From the NCBI GenBank assembly GCA_027946555.1, contig JAPEVC010000154.1, forward strand, positions 1-64,000: a DNA stretch of 64,000 nucleotides, read 5' to 3'. Below, in pieces: positions 35,212-46,329 of this stretch. A program made the position numbers and the translations under genes. Origin of the DNA: Gnomoniopsis sp. IMI 355080 (Eukaryota > Ascomycota > Sordariomycetes > Diaporthales > Gnomoniaceae). The stretch's first letter is position 1, and every line of letters begins with the position of its first letter. The notes under the pieces were generated by a model. The model saw only the letters and a program-made list of their open reading frames with translations. It had not been told where the DNA came from and made no database searches.

Positions 35212-36261
35212 CTATGCAGGTACCTCGCTGTCCACGACCTTGATCTCAACCTCCTGGTCTAACGCCGATGTTCCCACGGTTGCGAGCGTGTTGTCTCTGG
35301 GAACGTATAAATCGCCTTCCGTACTCCGTCTCCGCGTGAATTGACGCAGATACGAGAAGTCTCTACAAACGTGCTCTTGGTTCGAGTCGATATACGGCCG
35401 ATGTGCGTCTTCCCGGAATTGTGTTGGGATCAGAGTTGTGGAGCCATAGCATTGAATGTGCTGACGAATGGCATCCAGGCAATGCGCTGTATGCGCCGTG
35501 CTCGTCTCGACGGGCATCCCATGCTGCGTGTATCTCTCCGGATTCAAGGCCATCCGTATCTCGTTCTGCATACATGTCAGATCCTGCGCTCAATGAAAGG
35601 TCCACGAGGGCCACATACCAAACAGTGAAGCGAGTGGAACACATCCAAGCTCGCAGTGTAGCCACCATTTTTCTGATCAATGTACTTATGCCTCTTCTCG
35701 CCCCAAGCCTCTATCGCTTCTTCTTCCGAGATAGAGAAGAACCGGTCATCCACCAGATCGAGCCAGTTGTTGTCGGTCTCTTTCGACTGGCTGCTAAAGT
35801 CAAGGTTCTCCGGCCACTCCGCGGTCTCATCCACCGGTGGCGTGTGCATCGTGCCATTGCCATCAAACAGCGGGCTTCCGCCAAAGCGCCTTATTTCAAG
35901 TGGCACTTTGCGCAACGATTCTGCTCATTCCGGTCAGATCAAGTCTCAAGCGAGTATGCTGAAGCAGAGACGTACTGAGGTCTGTTGAGAATGCCGTCTC
36001 ATATGTCCCGTATTGCAATGTGTCCGGTCTTTCGAGGAGCAACAAGATCGTGGTCGTTGCAAATACACAGGTCAAGAACCACGGTATGACATCCGGCGAT
36101 ATTATCCTTGACCGCCATGAGCGTCTGGGCAGGAGGATGTGAGGCCTGGCTGCTATCTCTGAATCTGTGGATGACCTTGGGTCGTCGACATATTGTATGG
36201 ATCCGAATCGTACACTCTGTGACTTTTCAACGACCCCTGCTTGGGGCGATCTCATCGGCAT
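35212..36261 (-). CDS. UstYa-like protein (DUF3328)
   Basis: Exons 36261-35976, 35905-35619 and 35565-35212 give 308 residues. A single membrane segment (VIPWFLTCVFATTTILLLLE, about residues 59-78) precedes a lumenal domain with the two diagnostic HxxHC motifs, HSLHC (split just downstream by an intron: HSLHCL|NEIR) and HTAHCLDAIRQHIQC. In ustiloxin, asperipin and cyclochlorotine pathways, UstYa-family proteins carry out oxidative cyclisation, chlorination or related tailoring, often of peptides. The first splice joins DL to MPLEIRRF. No ribosomal peptide precursor, NRPS or PKS is visible within 10 kb on either side, so this is an orphan copy whose substrate is unknown. Confidence 0.85.
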
Positions 36262-37012
36262 CTTGACGGGCTCGGAAGCGTGTGTTTACAGGTCACTAGG
36301 GGTCACACAGCGGGTCCTTCACAAGTTGACAGGATCGAAAGTCTGTTCTGTCGCGTCGCACACAAGATCGTCGTCGGCGAGACCCTTTAAGCAATACAGA
36401 TTAGAATTAACAGCAGCACGTCTCAAGCATACGGCGAAGCCGGAGCTACCGCCCTCAAGACCTGGCATGTGGTTTGCTTTATACAATGTTGATGGCAAGC
36501 TCGGCGTCGATCAGTACCCGTGGACGTGCGCTGCCTCATCTCGGTAGCACTATTGCAAAGACGGGGCGCCAAGGCATGTTTTTGTGGGATTGTGGAATTA
36601 AGTGGGTCGTAGAAGCATTCGAGAAGCCAGGATCGTACAATACATTAACGCGAATACGTGGGCAAACTCATTGCTAGGCGATAGTGCATCGTGGAGCCTG
36701 CATTCACCGCCTGCGTTCTCAGGAAAAGGGGTCGACTAAAGGGTCAGGGGCTTTGGGCTCGGAGATCGGCACGCGGCTCGTTCTCGTTGTGCATTCTAGC
36801 ATAAGAATCTCGGCATTCGTGGTGAACAACTTCGATGCTCTACCTCTTGGACGATGGCGTCGCTCTCGACTGGCTTTCGGGCCTTTGATCCGACGACAGC
36901 ACGGCCAGGTTTCAGTGCCCAAAGCCTGACAATCCCAGCTGCCCGGTCAAATTGAGCACGTCACTAATCCGAAGCAATATTCGACTACTTGACGCAATCC
37001 CGGTGTTTTGGT
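36262..37012. other. Intergenic, no supported gene
   Basis: Upstream region of the UstYa-like gene and 3' side of the ACS permease gene. Open frames at 36167-36547 and 36684-36929 overlap the flanks and have no recognisable content. Confidence 0.45.
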
Positions 37013-39247
37013 CTATGCCACAGCCTCTATCTCGGTTCGCTTTGGGTTCACTGGTTGCCCAGATGGATCCACCAGAGCGTCGTCATCATCGTCCTTACGA
37101 TTTTCGATCACGGTAGAATGTGAGGCTAGTCTGGCTGGTCTATAGCCGTTGTTAGCAAATCTGAAAGAGCGCTGGCTCACGAGATGAAGTTCAAAGACTG
37201 ACAAGAGATATCGAACGTCCATGTACCGCAAGAATGCAACCATCAGCCCCACAAAAATCCACAGAGCTATGGAGACTTGCCAGGCATATCGATCTATGGC
37301 AAACTGTTTTAGCTAAATCCGGGCCGAGGCCGTCAAAGACGAGCATAGTGGAAGGGGGTTTCTGTTTTACTTACAATACGGTGCTTCAGAAGCCGGCCAG
37401 ACTAGAACCTGGGACCACGCTATAACTATCTTGTTGTTAGCAACTAACGTTGGCCGTAGAAGCGGACAGGATCGACTTACGAGCATAGACTCCGGCGATC
37501 GCATAGCCCAAGGTAAGTGTTCTTGCCTCAGGGTCCTGAGGAATCAGGTCGGACAACCAAGCCATGATCAAGGGAGCTGTTCCCAGTGAGAAATAAGAGA
37601 TAAAATAGCTTGCATATGCCGCGCCGATCGGGACGCTCGTTGGGTGTCGCGTCCACACGCTCATGGTGATCGCTGGCACAAGACCAATGACAGCTTGGAC
37701 AACGATCAGAGTCCACCTCGTCTGCAGGATGTCTGACAGGATCGCCCATATCCAGACAAAGACCACGTTGATTGCCCCTCCGGCGATAGGAATGGCATTG
37801 ACCTGCGAGGTAGACCAACGCGCTGTACCATCCGGGTTCTTGACGGACTTCAAGAACAGACTGAAGTAGTTGTATCCGTACTGAGCCAACACCGTGCCGA
37901 TGTACAGCAAGGGTATGGCGTACGAAACCCACATCCGTGCGGTCCTCTTGGCCGCCGCCCAAGTAATCTTCTTGGACTCCGCGCGACCATGCCTTTCTAG
38001 TCGCTCCTGGGCCATGCGTGCGTGCTCGGGCGTAAACCAGAACGCACGGGGGTTTGGTTGTGAAGGATAGTCAGGAAGCATGAAGAAGCCAGCCAATCCA
38101 ACGACGATGGTCATCCCGCAGTTGATGATGAACAGCCAGCGCCAGCCGGCGATTCCGTGAGCGCCATCGACGGTTTCAAGAATAGCGGTTTGCAGGGCAC
38201 CGGACATCATGCTGCCAATAGCTTGGCAACTATGGTAAAATCCCATGCGTTTCGCAATCTCAGATGGGGTGTACCAGTACACTATTTATGAGTCAGCACG
38301 CTGGACTGCATCCTCATAGGCAAGGCCTATTCAATAGTCACTCACTGAATAAAGTCACTATAAGAAGTCAGAATCACTCTATGTAAATGGCTTGTGTCAT
38401 ACGTTCTGGGGGGTTGGGCAGGATCAAGGCTCAAAGGTTTGATACTTACTCATGCCTGGCCATGCAGAACTCTCAAAAAGCCCGAGGAAGACCCGTATCA
38501 CGTAGACTTGCTGCGCATTCTTGCACAGAGCAATGAGACCAGTCAAAATTCCCCAGCCAATCTCCAAGCCTGGAAGCCACCAAGATGGTCTCACGTAGGT
38601 CATGATAACCTGGCCCGTCAGTATTGACAGGTCCACTCATCTCAGAAAGTGGAGCTAGGCTAGCATACCTGGCTCGGGATCAACATTATGCAATAGCTCA
38701 CGCTGAACCATGTTGTAAAATAGTTCAATCTTGGAAGACAGTCAGCTACACAAGTGCTACAGCTGTTCTTCGACCCTGTAACAGGAAGCATATCGACTGC
38801 GAAAGACTCACTCGTTCCCATATAGACCCAAGTCCTCTTTCATTCCCGAGACATAGGCATTGGAGATGTTGGTCTGGTCTAAGTACTTGATGATTTGCGA
38901 AACTAGGCGGCAGATGTTAGGACCATGGCCTATGAGACACAGATTGACGGTTGCATGGCATCACACTCACTGCACCCAAATGTCATCAGGAAGATATCGA
39001 GGCGGCGGACTAGGTCCTTCTCCAGTGGCGACCGCTCCGCATGGCCCTGAAAGAAGGCAACGCGTTGGGTCCAGTCCTTGAAGCCCATAGTGAAAGTCCT
39101 GGTCACCTCCGGAGACGCGGCGGGTCGGGCAAGCTGTTCGGTGTCGTCAAGGTCTGAACCAGCCTCTTGGAGCAGGCCTCGAGTTTCGGGGACAGTCTCT
39201 TCGTCTTCACATGGTCCGCTGAAACGGCGCTGCTGGTTATATGACAT
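37013..39247 (-). CDS. ACS-family MFS permease (allantoate/pantothenate-type) with a 12-nt micro-exon
   Basis: Eight exons (39247-38971, 38902-38812, 38729-38669, 38609-38450, 38357-38346, 38281-37481, 37419-37375, 37293-37013) join in frame to give 575 residues. A polar N-terminus precedes RRLDIFLMTFGCISQIIKYLDQTNISNAYVSGM, the hallmark of the anion:cation symporter family (Dal5, Fen2/Liz1, Tna1, Vht1). Further segments include FLGLFESSAWPGM and SLGTAPLIMAWLSDLIP. The loop between exons 4 and 6 is completed by four codons on the 12-nt exon (giving GMMTLFMYWYTPSE). Substrates of relatives are organic acids and vitamins such as allantoate, pantothenate, nicotinate and biotin; this one is unassigned. 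It is divergent from a DAO-type oxidase. Confidence 0.88.
38346..38357 (-). other. 12-nt micro-exon
   Basis: TGACTTTATTCA, preceded by CTTATAG and followed by GTGAGT. It joins phase-1 exon ends on both sides (A|TG ... A|TG) and restores the conserved segment between FESSAWPGM and YWYTPSE. Confidence 0.75.
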
Positions 39248-39775
39248 TCTCACATCTCGAAGCCTTATCTTGTGGGGTCTGTACTGCTGTACCTATTTGG
39301 GAGGCGCTGCCGACTCGAGACCATCGTGCCGGGCCTGGCGGAAGCAGTAAAGATTGCCCAACGGCGCACGCCATTCGACAGCGGAACCTGAACATTGCCA
39401 TGTTGCTTACGTAAATACCTCCAGATAGTGTTGGCCCGGTCACTTGGCGAATCACAAACTCTATCCCACGACCCGCCGCGATAAGGCCTCAGTGCTGTGG
39501 GTACCAGAACGCTGCGGGTAGAGCCCGGGGCCATCAACGAGGACCGGCTCGGGCATTCCGACGTCGGTGCGATGCGGATGGCGGATGGTCCGGGGTTCGG
39601 CCGCCAGACTAGAATTCACGATGGGCCTCGGTGCCGGATGTAGTAGAACTGATGTTTTGATCCATTGACATACTCTTCTATCGGTCTCACTTGGGAGCAA
39701 TACCATAACTTTACCGGAAACTACGTGAGCCTTCGTCTTTGTAAGCGCCAGCGCTTTTAATTTGACCCAAATAAG
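39248..39775. promoter_or_regulatory. Shared divergent promoter, ACS permease / DAO-type oxidase
   Basis: 528 bp between two outward-facing start codons. Several CGG/CCG triplets occur (for example GACCCGCCGCGATAAGGC near 39470 and GTCCGGGGTTCGGCCGCC near 39588) that could host Zn2Cys6 regulators. The arrangement suggests co-regulation of transporter and oxidase. Confidence 0.5.
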
Positions 39776-41265
39776 ATGACCATCGAGGAGAAGATTCCCA
39801 CGCCGGCTACGACGACAGCGTCCAGGACCACGCATGGCCATGGGGTTCCCGTCGACAACCCATGCCTATCATTCTGGCAACAGACCACTCGCTCGTTTGC
39901 ACACCTCAACGCCAATAGCAATAATCCTTTGCCGTCATCAACCAAATACCTAGTCATCGGCTCCGGCATCTCTGGCGCCCTCACAGCCTTTGAGCTCATC
40001 CACTCAGCGGGTGTAGCAGGGAAGGACGTTGTCATTCTTGAGGCTCGCGAGGCAGCGTCAGGTGCTTCCTCGCGCAATGCAGGCCATGTCCGCCCGGATG
40101 CCTTCCGAGGCTTCCAGGTATATAAACGCGTCCATGGCACGGAACAGGCGCTTCAGATCATTGCCAATGAGAGGAAAGTATTCCACAAGATCGACGAGTT
40201 CGTTAAGAAGTATGACGTGCCGTGTGACTTTAATCCGGCAACGACACTAGACGTATGCCTGACACCAGAATTCGCCGAATTCAATGCCCGAAGTTTGCGG
40301 GAGTTCCAGGAGGCTGGCGGGGATATCAGTCATATCAAAGTCTACGAGGGCGACGAGGCAAGGAAACGAACGGGAATTGAGGCAACAGTGAGCGCGTATG
40401 AATGGCCCGCCGGCTCAAGTCATCCTGCCAAGTTGGCACAATGGCTGCTTGGTCAGAGCATCGACAAGGGAGCACAGTTATATACCCATTGTCCGGCTGT
40501 CAAGATAACTGAAAGCACGTCTGCAAAGACGTCATGGAATGTCGAGACAACTAGGGGCAGTATAACAGCACAAGTTGTCGTTCACTGCACCAATGCCTTT
40601 GCAGGTCATTTACTCCCCCAGCTTGCACCTTATGTTACCCCAAACCGAGCACAAGCCCATGTTTTTGTACCTCCTGCAAGGTTGTCGAGCGACAAGATGA
40701 TGCAGAGCACAATGTCGTTGCGGAATAGCTTGCATCACTTTTATTCAGTGATGCAGCGGAAAGTGGATGGCATCATCATTCTAGGAGCTTCTCGAAAAAG
40801 CCCAAACCTCAGCAAGGAATGTTTTGAGGGCATGTTCACCACCGATGATACGGGCTTCAATGAGGAGATTGTTGTGGATGCAGTAGGGAACTTTGAGAGA
40901 TGCCTCCCATTCTGCCAAAAGGCCAATCTACGCCATGGCGAGGGTTTGCAACACTCGTGGACCGGCATTATTGGTAGGACTTGAGAACACCAGCCCCCAG
41001 ATTCGCGAGATCTCGCTGACCACTCGAGGCAGGCATGACCACAGATTCGGTTCCCTTTGTGGGCCAGTTGGAGAGTCTTCCTGGACAGTATGTCTGCGCC
41101 GGCTTTAATGGCCATGGGATGGCGAGGATATTCACCTGTGCACCTGCACTGGTAAAATTGATTCATGGAGCCCCTTGGGAAGAGATTGGTATACCAAAGA
41201 GCTTCGAATCGACACAGGATCGTTTCGACAAGCTTGCCAAGGGCTCAATGGAGACGGTGTTTTAG
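39776..41265 (+). CDS. FAD-dependent oxidoreductase, DAO family
   Basis: Exons 39776-40973 and 41033-41265 give 476 residues. The FAD-binding motif is VIGSGISGALTAFELI (about residues 58-73), followed by the acidic ribose-binding residue in VVILEAREAASGASSRNAGH, a DAO/sarcosine-oxidase-type pattern. The second exon completes the FAD domain with GMTTDSVPFVGQ and YVCAGFNGHGMARIFTCAPAL. Relatives oxidise secondary or primary amines or amino acids, yielding H2O2. There is no signal peptide, and the C-terminus (MGETVF-like ending METVF) lacks an obvious SKL peroxisomal signal. The shared promoter with an ACS permease suggests that a substrate is imported and then oxidised; the compound itself cannot be inferred. 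Confidence 0.9.
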
Positions 41266-41702
41266 GGCTTGAAGTAAGATCCACCAACGCCCAAAACTGG
41301 CCACAGTCCACAGGCTTTTGGGCCGCTCGCCAACGCCCATATCCTGCCTGTCCCACAGAATTGCTAAGTCCTTGGACAGAAGAGCAGTCTCACGTAAGAC
41401 GATATTGACAATGACACCTGCAACAATTTCACAATCGTCGCCTTTGTCACCAGCTTGCCGGGCAGGTAGGAAATGGGCAATACAAAGAATATGAAATCTA
41501 CAATACGCCGGTATCTTACCGCTTCCGGGTAACATCTTTTCTTTGATCAAGCGACTTTCCCGGTTGATTCCAATTACTTTCGTGCTGGCAAGTTGTGACA
41601 CAGCCAGATTGTGCTTGCTCAGGGTTGCAATTCTTCCAACTTGAAATTTCCACTTGCATAGGTAGCCACAACGTATCGCGGTAGTCAAAGCTCTTTCAAA
41701 TC
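41266..41702. other. Intergenic, no supported gene
   Basis: Between two genes on the same strand. It holds the terminator of the oxidase gene and the promoter of the next. Nothing recognisable. Confidence 0.45.
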
Positions 41703-44610
41703 ATGTCCCAAGCGCCTCATCCTGCTGAACAGCAGCCACTCTCTCGACCACCAGGGTCCCCGCCACCAGATCCAGACAATCCAGCGAATCGACTGCTATA
41801 TCACGATCCACCTCGGCCTTCGCACACGGAAAGCACATTCAATTCCCAGTGGCTACAAAGGATTTTTAATTCAGTAGATGTAGAAACTTCATCTTTGGGG
41901 CAGTGGACTGATCGGGCCGCTGAGCATGGTACTCAAAGATTCGTGCCTTACTGGACTGACCCCACGTGGGATCCTCAATCGAACTTGGAAGTCTCAGCAG
42001 ATGGGACCAAAACGAGGCCCATCTGGGGCCAGGCGGCGTTAACAGCAAGGCCGGCGATACTGTCAAGTGATGCGCCCAGACTTCCAACGCAATATGCTCG
42101 GTAACGTGATCTGCGAACTTTCAAGTCTTGCAAAACCTTCAGACTAATCTTATCCACAGCCGATGGGGTATCCACCCTAGTGCTGAGCCAGGAGTTTCTG
42201 TGGGCTACTCTCAGATGACCCCGATCGAGACATCCTCGTCGCGAATCCCTCCATCCTCGTCGAAATTGGCAGCACCTCCTCGGCGGGATACCTATTTGGA
42301 CGAAAGTTATCAAAGGGCAATTCTTAACGGTTATACCACTGCAGAGGTACCTGAAATCTTAGAAAGTCTAAGCTCCTTGCCCAACACTCGGAAATAGCAA
42401 TGTGAACAGTCAGCCCGCAGAACTTATACGTACGTCTCGCCAATCAGTTCGAAGTTAGAGGATACTGGCGCATACGCACCCTGGAGTAGCATTGAATCTC
42501 CCAATTTGCAAGGTGCAATTCACTCGTATGATATGAATTCCTGGAGGGATTCAACGACCTCACTGACACTGCATAGAATACTGTCGCGGCCGAATTGGTC
42601 ACAGGATTGCCTTCCCATACCTGACCATTGTTATAACGCTCGCTATAACCTGGCTGGCTTGCAAGTGCCTGCACAGTCTACTGCTGAGGGCGAGTATGAA
42701 GCTGTACGTCTCCCATGTAATGTGTAATACTGCCCTCACTAATGGTGATTGTTGCCTAGCTTGATGATATTGTCTGGGAGGCTATCCAGCCTGCATTGCT
42801 ACTTGCAACCCGGGTCCTTGACTCCAATCACCCCTATTGGAACGCTTTATTGTCGATATACCACATCAAGCCCGTACCTTCAGAGCGAGATCCGCGCAAG
42901 CCAGATCAATTGGGACCTGATGCCACAAATTACAATTCAGTGTGGCTAGAGCAAGTCCCTGATTACGAGATGGTAAGAACAAACGTAGTCAAAGTTTCTC
43001 CACGCCAAACCTTTTCATTTAAATCGAAGAGTCCTGCCGGGGCTTCCCCATCTGCGAATTAACTATTTGGTCTTTTTCTCTCGTTTCAAGTGCGTAAGCT
43101 GATTTAAATGGAAGTGATGCAGTATCCTTCCGCCCAAGATTTGTATCAGATCGGATTCCCAGCAAAGGATGCGGTGCTGGCCATGCTGAATCGGAGTATG
43201 CATGCACTTTACCACGAACGCTCTGTCTTGCTTGATCTTTCTCATCCCTGACACAAAATTTTGAATACAGTCCTCAAGTTCGTCATCGGAATAGGTCCGG
43301 ACGCTTCCGCGGGAACCACAAGTTATAGACACCCATTCGGAATCATAATAAGTCTGGAAGCTCAGGCCGTATGGCCGCTCCTTATCCCGGAGTATACGGA
43401 GAGCGAGAAAGCGGGCCACTACTTCTTTCTTGCGGGAGTGATATTGCACGAATTAGCTGTACGTTCTCGTCCACTAAAGCCATCTCTGCAGTTTGCAGAG
43501 CCTCCCATTCAGCTACACGCCCCCACGCCTTTCCTCTTATCTTCTTCCCCGCTGGCCTCGCCTCGTAAATAGAGACTAATTTCCTCCGAAGCATGCAATC
43601 CGTTGTCAGTGTGCTCCCAATCGACATCAAAATAGGATACTATTTCATTCCTTCTGGATTTTGCTAATACGAAGTGGCATAAGTTTGCCACCTATTAATG
43701 ACCGCGGAACCAGAATTCCTTGTCGCTGCTAATTTCCCAGTATCAGATGAAGAAGCTCTACGACTTACTCTTTTACATGACGAAATGTTCGTCGGCGGGG
43801 GCTCACTCGAATATTTGTAAGTTAAGGCTCAAAAAAGCACGGTACCTAGGTCTCTGTCCACGGGTCGATTCGGGGGCCTTGCTGTCGATAAGCCTGAGTA
43901 GAACTCACACCAGACAAGCAAAAGTCTCAACATGTCCAGAGATCTAATGAAAGATTGTTGCAGTTTCCAAGACCAGCCATTTGGGGAAGAGGGCATCAGT
44001 GCTGAAGCACAGTATTGGGGCGGGAGCATCGATTCGCTGCCCGGTCCCTTCACCGGACAGGCAATCGAGACATTTTCGTCAATCAAATTGTTAAATTGCT
44101 TCCCGCCAGCACACCCAGCACCATGGTACGCCATTGGAATCACTTTTGCCTTGAGTTGATTATCAGTAGATGGAATACCCAGATATCCGGGCCTATTTCT
44201 GGACTTTCCTGACTACTTTCTTTTGAATAATCACTGACGCGCCACACAGGTTACAAAATAGGCCAAACGTCTCATTCAGTGGCCCAAATGGGTATCGAAA
44301 TTGGTTGATCAGGATGCCTGTCCCTTGTATGCAGGTATGTTGGGCGATACCAGTAGACGACATGGCCAAGTTCCTTCGAGATGCTTGGTGGCAATCGGCA
44401 CTGATTAAATATCACTATCACGCTCTGCGAATCCTTCCGTTTGCACCAGAAGGACGCGACATGATCCCTGACTCGTGGAATTTGATCCCAGCCAGAATGA
44501 ACATCGGCTATGTCAACGAGAAACACCTTGGGGATTGCTTTCAAAGCAGAGTGCTGGCAAAGTTTCTCAATGACGGTATCAAGCACCTTGAAGCACACAA
44601 GCAATTGTAA
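41703..44610 (+). CDS. Putative zinc metallopeptidase-like protein, intron-rich
   Basis: Multi-exon gene. Exons I can support are 41703-42100, from 42160 (end unclear, before 42394), about 42470-42703, 42760-42972, 43123-43195, 43271-43458, 43592-43604, 43741-43816, from 43964, and a last one ending at the TAA at 44608-44610. The Pro-rich N-terminus is probably disordered. The chain ..LNRILKFVIGIG.. leads to FFLAGVILHELA, and the 13-nt exon 43592-43604 supplies HAIR, so splicing creates HELAH, a zincin-type HExxH motif. GEEGISAEAQYW follows about 37 residues later and could give the third (glutamate) ligand. No signal peptide. I know no characterised relative; the peptidase role is inferred from the motif alone. 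Exon ends near 42330-42470 and 44100-44330 are unresolved. Confidence 0.6.
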
Positions 44611-44792
44611 GATACATCCACTCATTCCTTGCTCTGAGTTTGATTCCCATGATATGCTCTGTTAATTACGACGGTCTCACCAAATGATCACGGCAGTGTC
44701 ACATTGTAAATACCTGTTGCCTAGTAGATCAGCTCATTATTTGGCGATTGTCTTCGGAACGCGAACAGCCGCTGGCCTCCCAAAAAGAAGAC

Positions 44793-46010
44793 ATGCTGAT
44801 GTGCAATAGTTCTATTGCAAGGTACTTACGCTCACTTGCATCCGGGAAACAAGAGAGCAAATGTCTCGAGGATCGCATATCATGCGATCGACGCACATGG
44901 GCTTCCAAGTATCAACATATGACAGAGCTATTGCACGCCATAACGGAGGACTTGCAGGGAGTTAATTTGAACGCCACGGTGTTGTTAAACCTGTCTCAAG
45001 ACAACTGGGACTTGTCAGACGACGTGAACATGCACGTCATCCTGCAGAGTCTTGAGAGGATCTCCACTGGTATGGGTGTAGCTGTTCGGGATTCACTCGC
45101 CGCACTCGAGGTCGTCAGCCAAGATGTGCTGTACACTTCAAACCTCGTCGGTTCATACCACCTACTTGCTGAAGAGATTGAGCACCGGCAAGTTATCTAT
45201 GATACCTACTTGGTCTCACTACGCGCCAGAATTGTGCAATTGAAAATCGATACACTTGCCCTCAACCAGAGACTCAATGTGGAATACAGGGACGACGAAA
45301 GGACGTGGACACAGCAACTCGGTCGATTGTGGCTTTTAGCATCCGCAAAAAGTAGCAGTGACACATCAAGAGGCAATGCCGCTATGAGCAATATTCAAGA
45401 AACAGCGGCGGGCATTCCTCGCCTCACCGGCGGCTTTACAAGTATAATTGACAAGCTCGATGAATGTGAAGGCATGCTACATCGCGACTTTGTCCACAGC
45501 TGGCACAGATCTTGGGAGCACTCCCATGCAGTTCGGACCGCTTGCACAATGAGACACCAACACGAACAGCTATATCGAGCCGCTGCGCAGGAAGTGGGCA
45601 AGATCACAAGCCCTGGCCTGTTAGCTCTGATAGACGCGTTCTGCGGCTGCATTCAAGCCTATCTTCACGACACACCACTGAGAGGCGTGAGCCTCGGGAC
45701 ATTGGGTCTGCGAAGGGCGGCTGCCGTCGAGGCATACATAGAGGCCATCGCGCGACGGCAAATCCATGACCTGACGGAGTCCAGTCCTGGTAACAGGACG
45801 GAAGCAGAGCTGGAAGCTATGCTGCAAGCCAGAATAGCCCAGATTCGGGACGATATCGCTCAGGATCCCGATGTGGGTGGGAATGCCGAAAGCAATGGCA
45901 GTAGCAGCAGCAGTGACGGGTTTAGGGCAGACAGCATAGGTGACGGAGAGGGAGTAGATCGCGAAATGGACGATGTTGTATCCGACGTTAATGCGGTTGG
46001 CCTCGGATGA
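44793..46010 (+). CDS. Unknown helical protein, 405 residues
   Basis: Single open frame from the first ATG in frame, at 44793; the frame is open upstream to a TTG at 44748, so an additional 5' exon is possible. The sequence is rich in Leu, Glu, Arg and Gln with heptad-like stretches (around LARYL..., LRARIVQLKIDTLALNQRL and LEAMLQARIAQIRDDI), suggesting an extended helical or coiled-coil fold, and ends in a Ser/Asp/Glu-rich tail. No transmembrane segment or catalytic motif is visible. I tested joining it to the preceding gene: plausible acceptors after 44602 lead to stops, so I keep it separate. Confidence 0.6.
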   Translation: MLMCNSSIARYLRSLASGKQESKCLEDRISCDRRTWASKYQHMTELLHAITEDLQGVNLNATVLLNLSQDNWDLSDDVNMHVILQSLERISTGMGVAVRDSLAALEVVSQDVLYTSNLVGSYHLLAEEIEHRQVIYDTYLVSLRARIVQLKIDTLALNQRLNVEYRDDERTWTQQLGRLWLLASAKSSSDTSRGNAAMSNIQETAAGIPRLTGGFTSIIDKLDECEGMLHRDFVHSWHRSWEHSHAVRTACTMRHQHEQLYRAAAQEVGKITSPGLLALIDAFCGCIQAYLHDTPLRGVSLGTLGLRRAAAVEAYIEAIARRQIHDLTESSPGNRTEAELEAMLQARIAQIRDDIAQDPDVGGNAESNGSSSSSDGFRADSIGDGEGVDREMDDVVSDVNAVGLG

Positions 46011-46329
46011 AAAAGGCCGATTTTCACGTCCTAGTTAGGGAGATTAAGACTCCATGTAGATACGCGAACGATTTCAATACGGTGTCTAAAAATCATCACC
46101 ACATCACAAAGCGCTTAAACAGGCGGTACAGAGTAGCGTTCAGCTAGGCATATCTATCTCGTCTAGTCACACCTCAATGCCAATGCAAAAATTCCAATTA
46201 TTCCCCCGCTTGTGTCCCATCCATATTCCAAAGAATTATGCATACCGGTCTGAGCCTGGACTCCAGTTCCCGCCTCCTGATTTTCGCATGCCATGCCATA
46301 TCCAAAATAAACAATCTTACAGACGCCGA
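46011..46329. other. Intergenic, convergent 3' ends
   Basis: Space between the unknown helical-protein gene and the 3' end of swr1. Nothing beyond A/T-rich 3'-UTR-like sequence. Confidence 0.45.

Noticed and set aside
33403..37012. Ribosomal peptide (dikaritin-type) cluster around the UstYa-like gene
   Set aside because: I looked for a precursor with a signal peptide and repeated cores bounded by basic pairs and found none; neighbours are a PTH11-like protein and permeases.
43509..43691. Minus-strand open frame containing FDVDWEHTDNG
   Set aside because: Lies antisense to exons and introns of the plus-strand metallopeptidase-like gene and has no continuation.
41703..46010. Single gene spanning the metallopeptidase-like and helical proteins
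   Set aside because: From the donor after 44602, each plausible acceptor I tried before 44793 either ran into a stop or did not match the frame.
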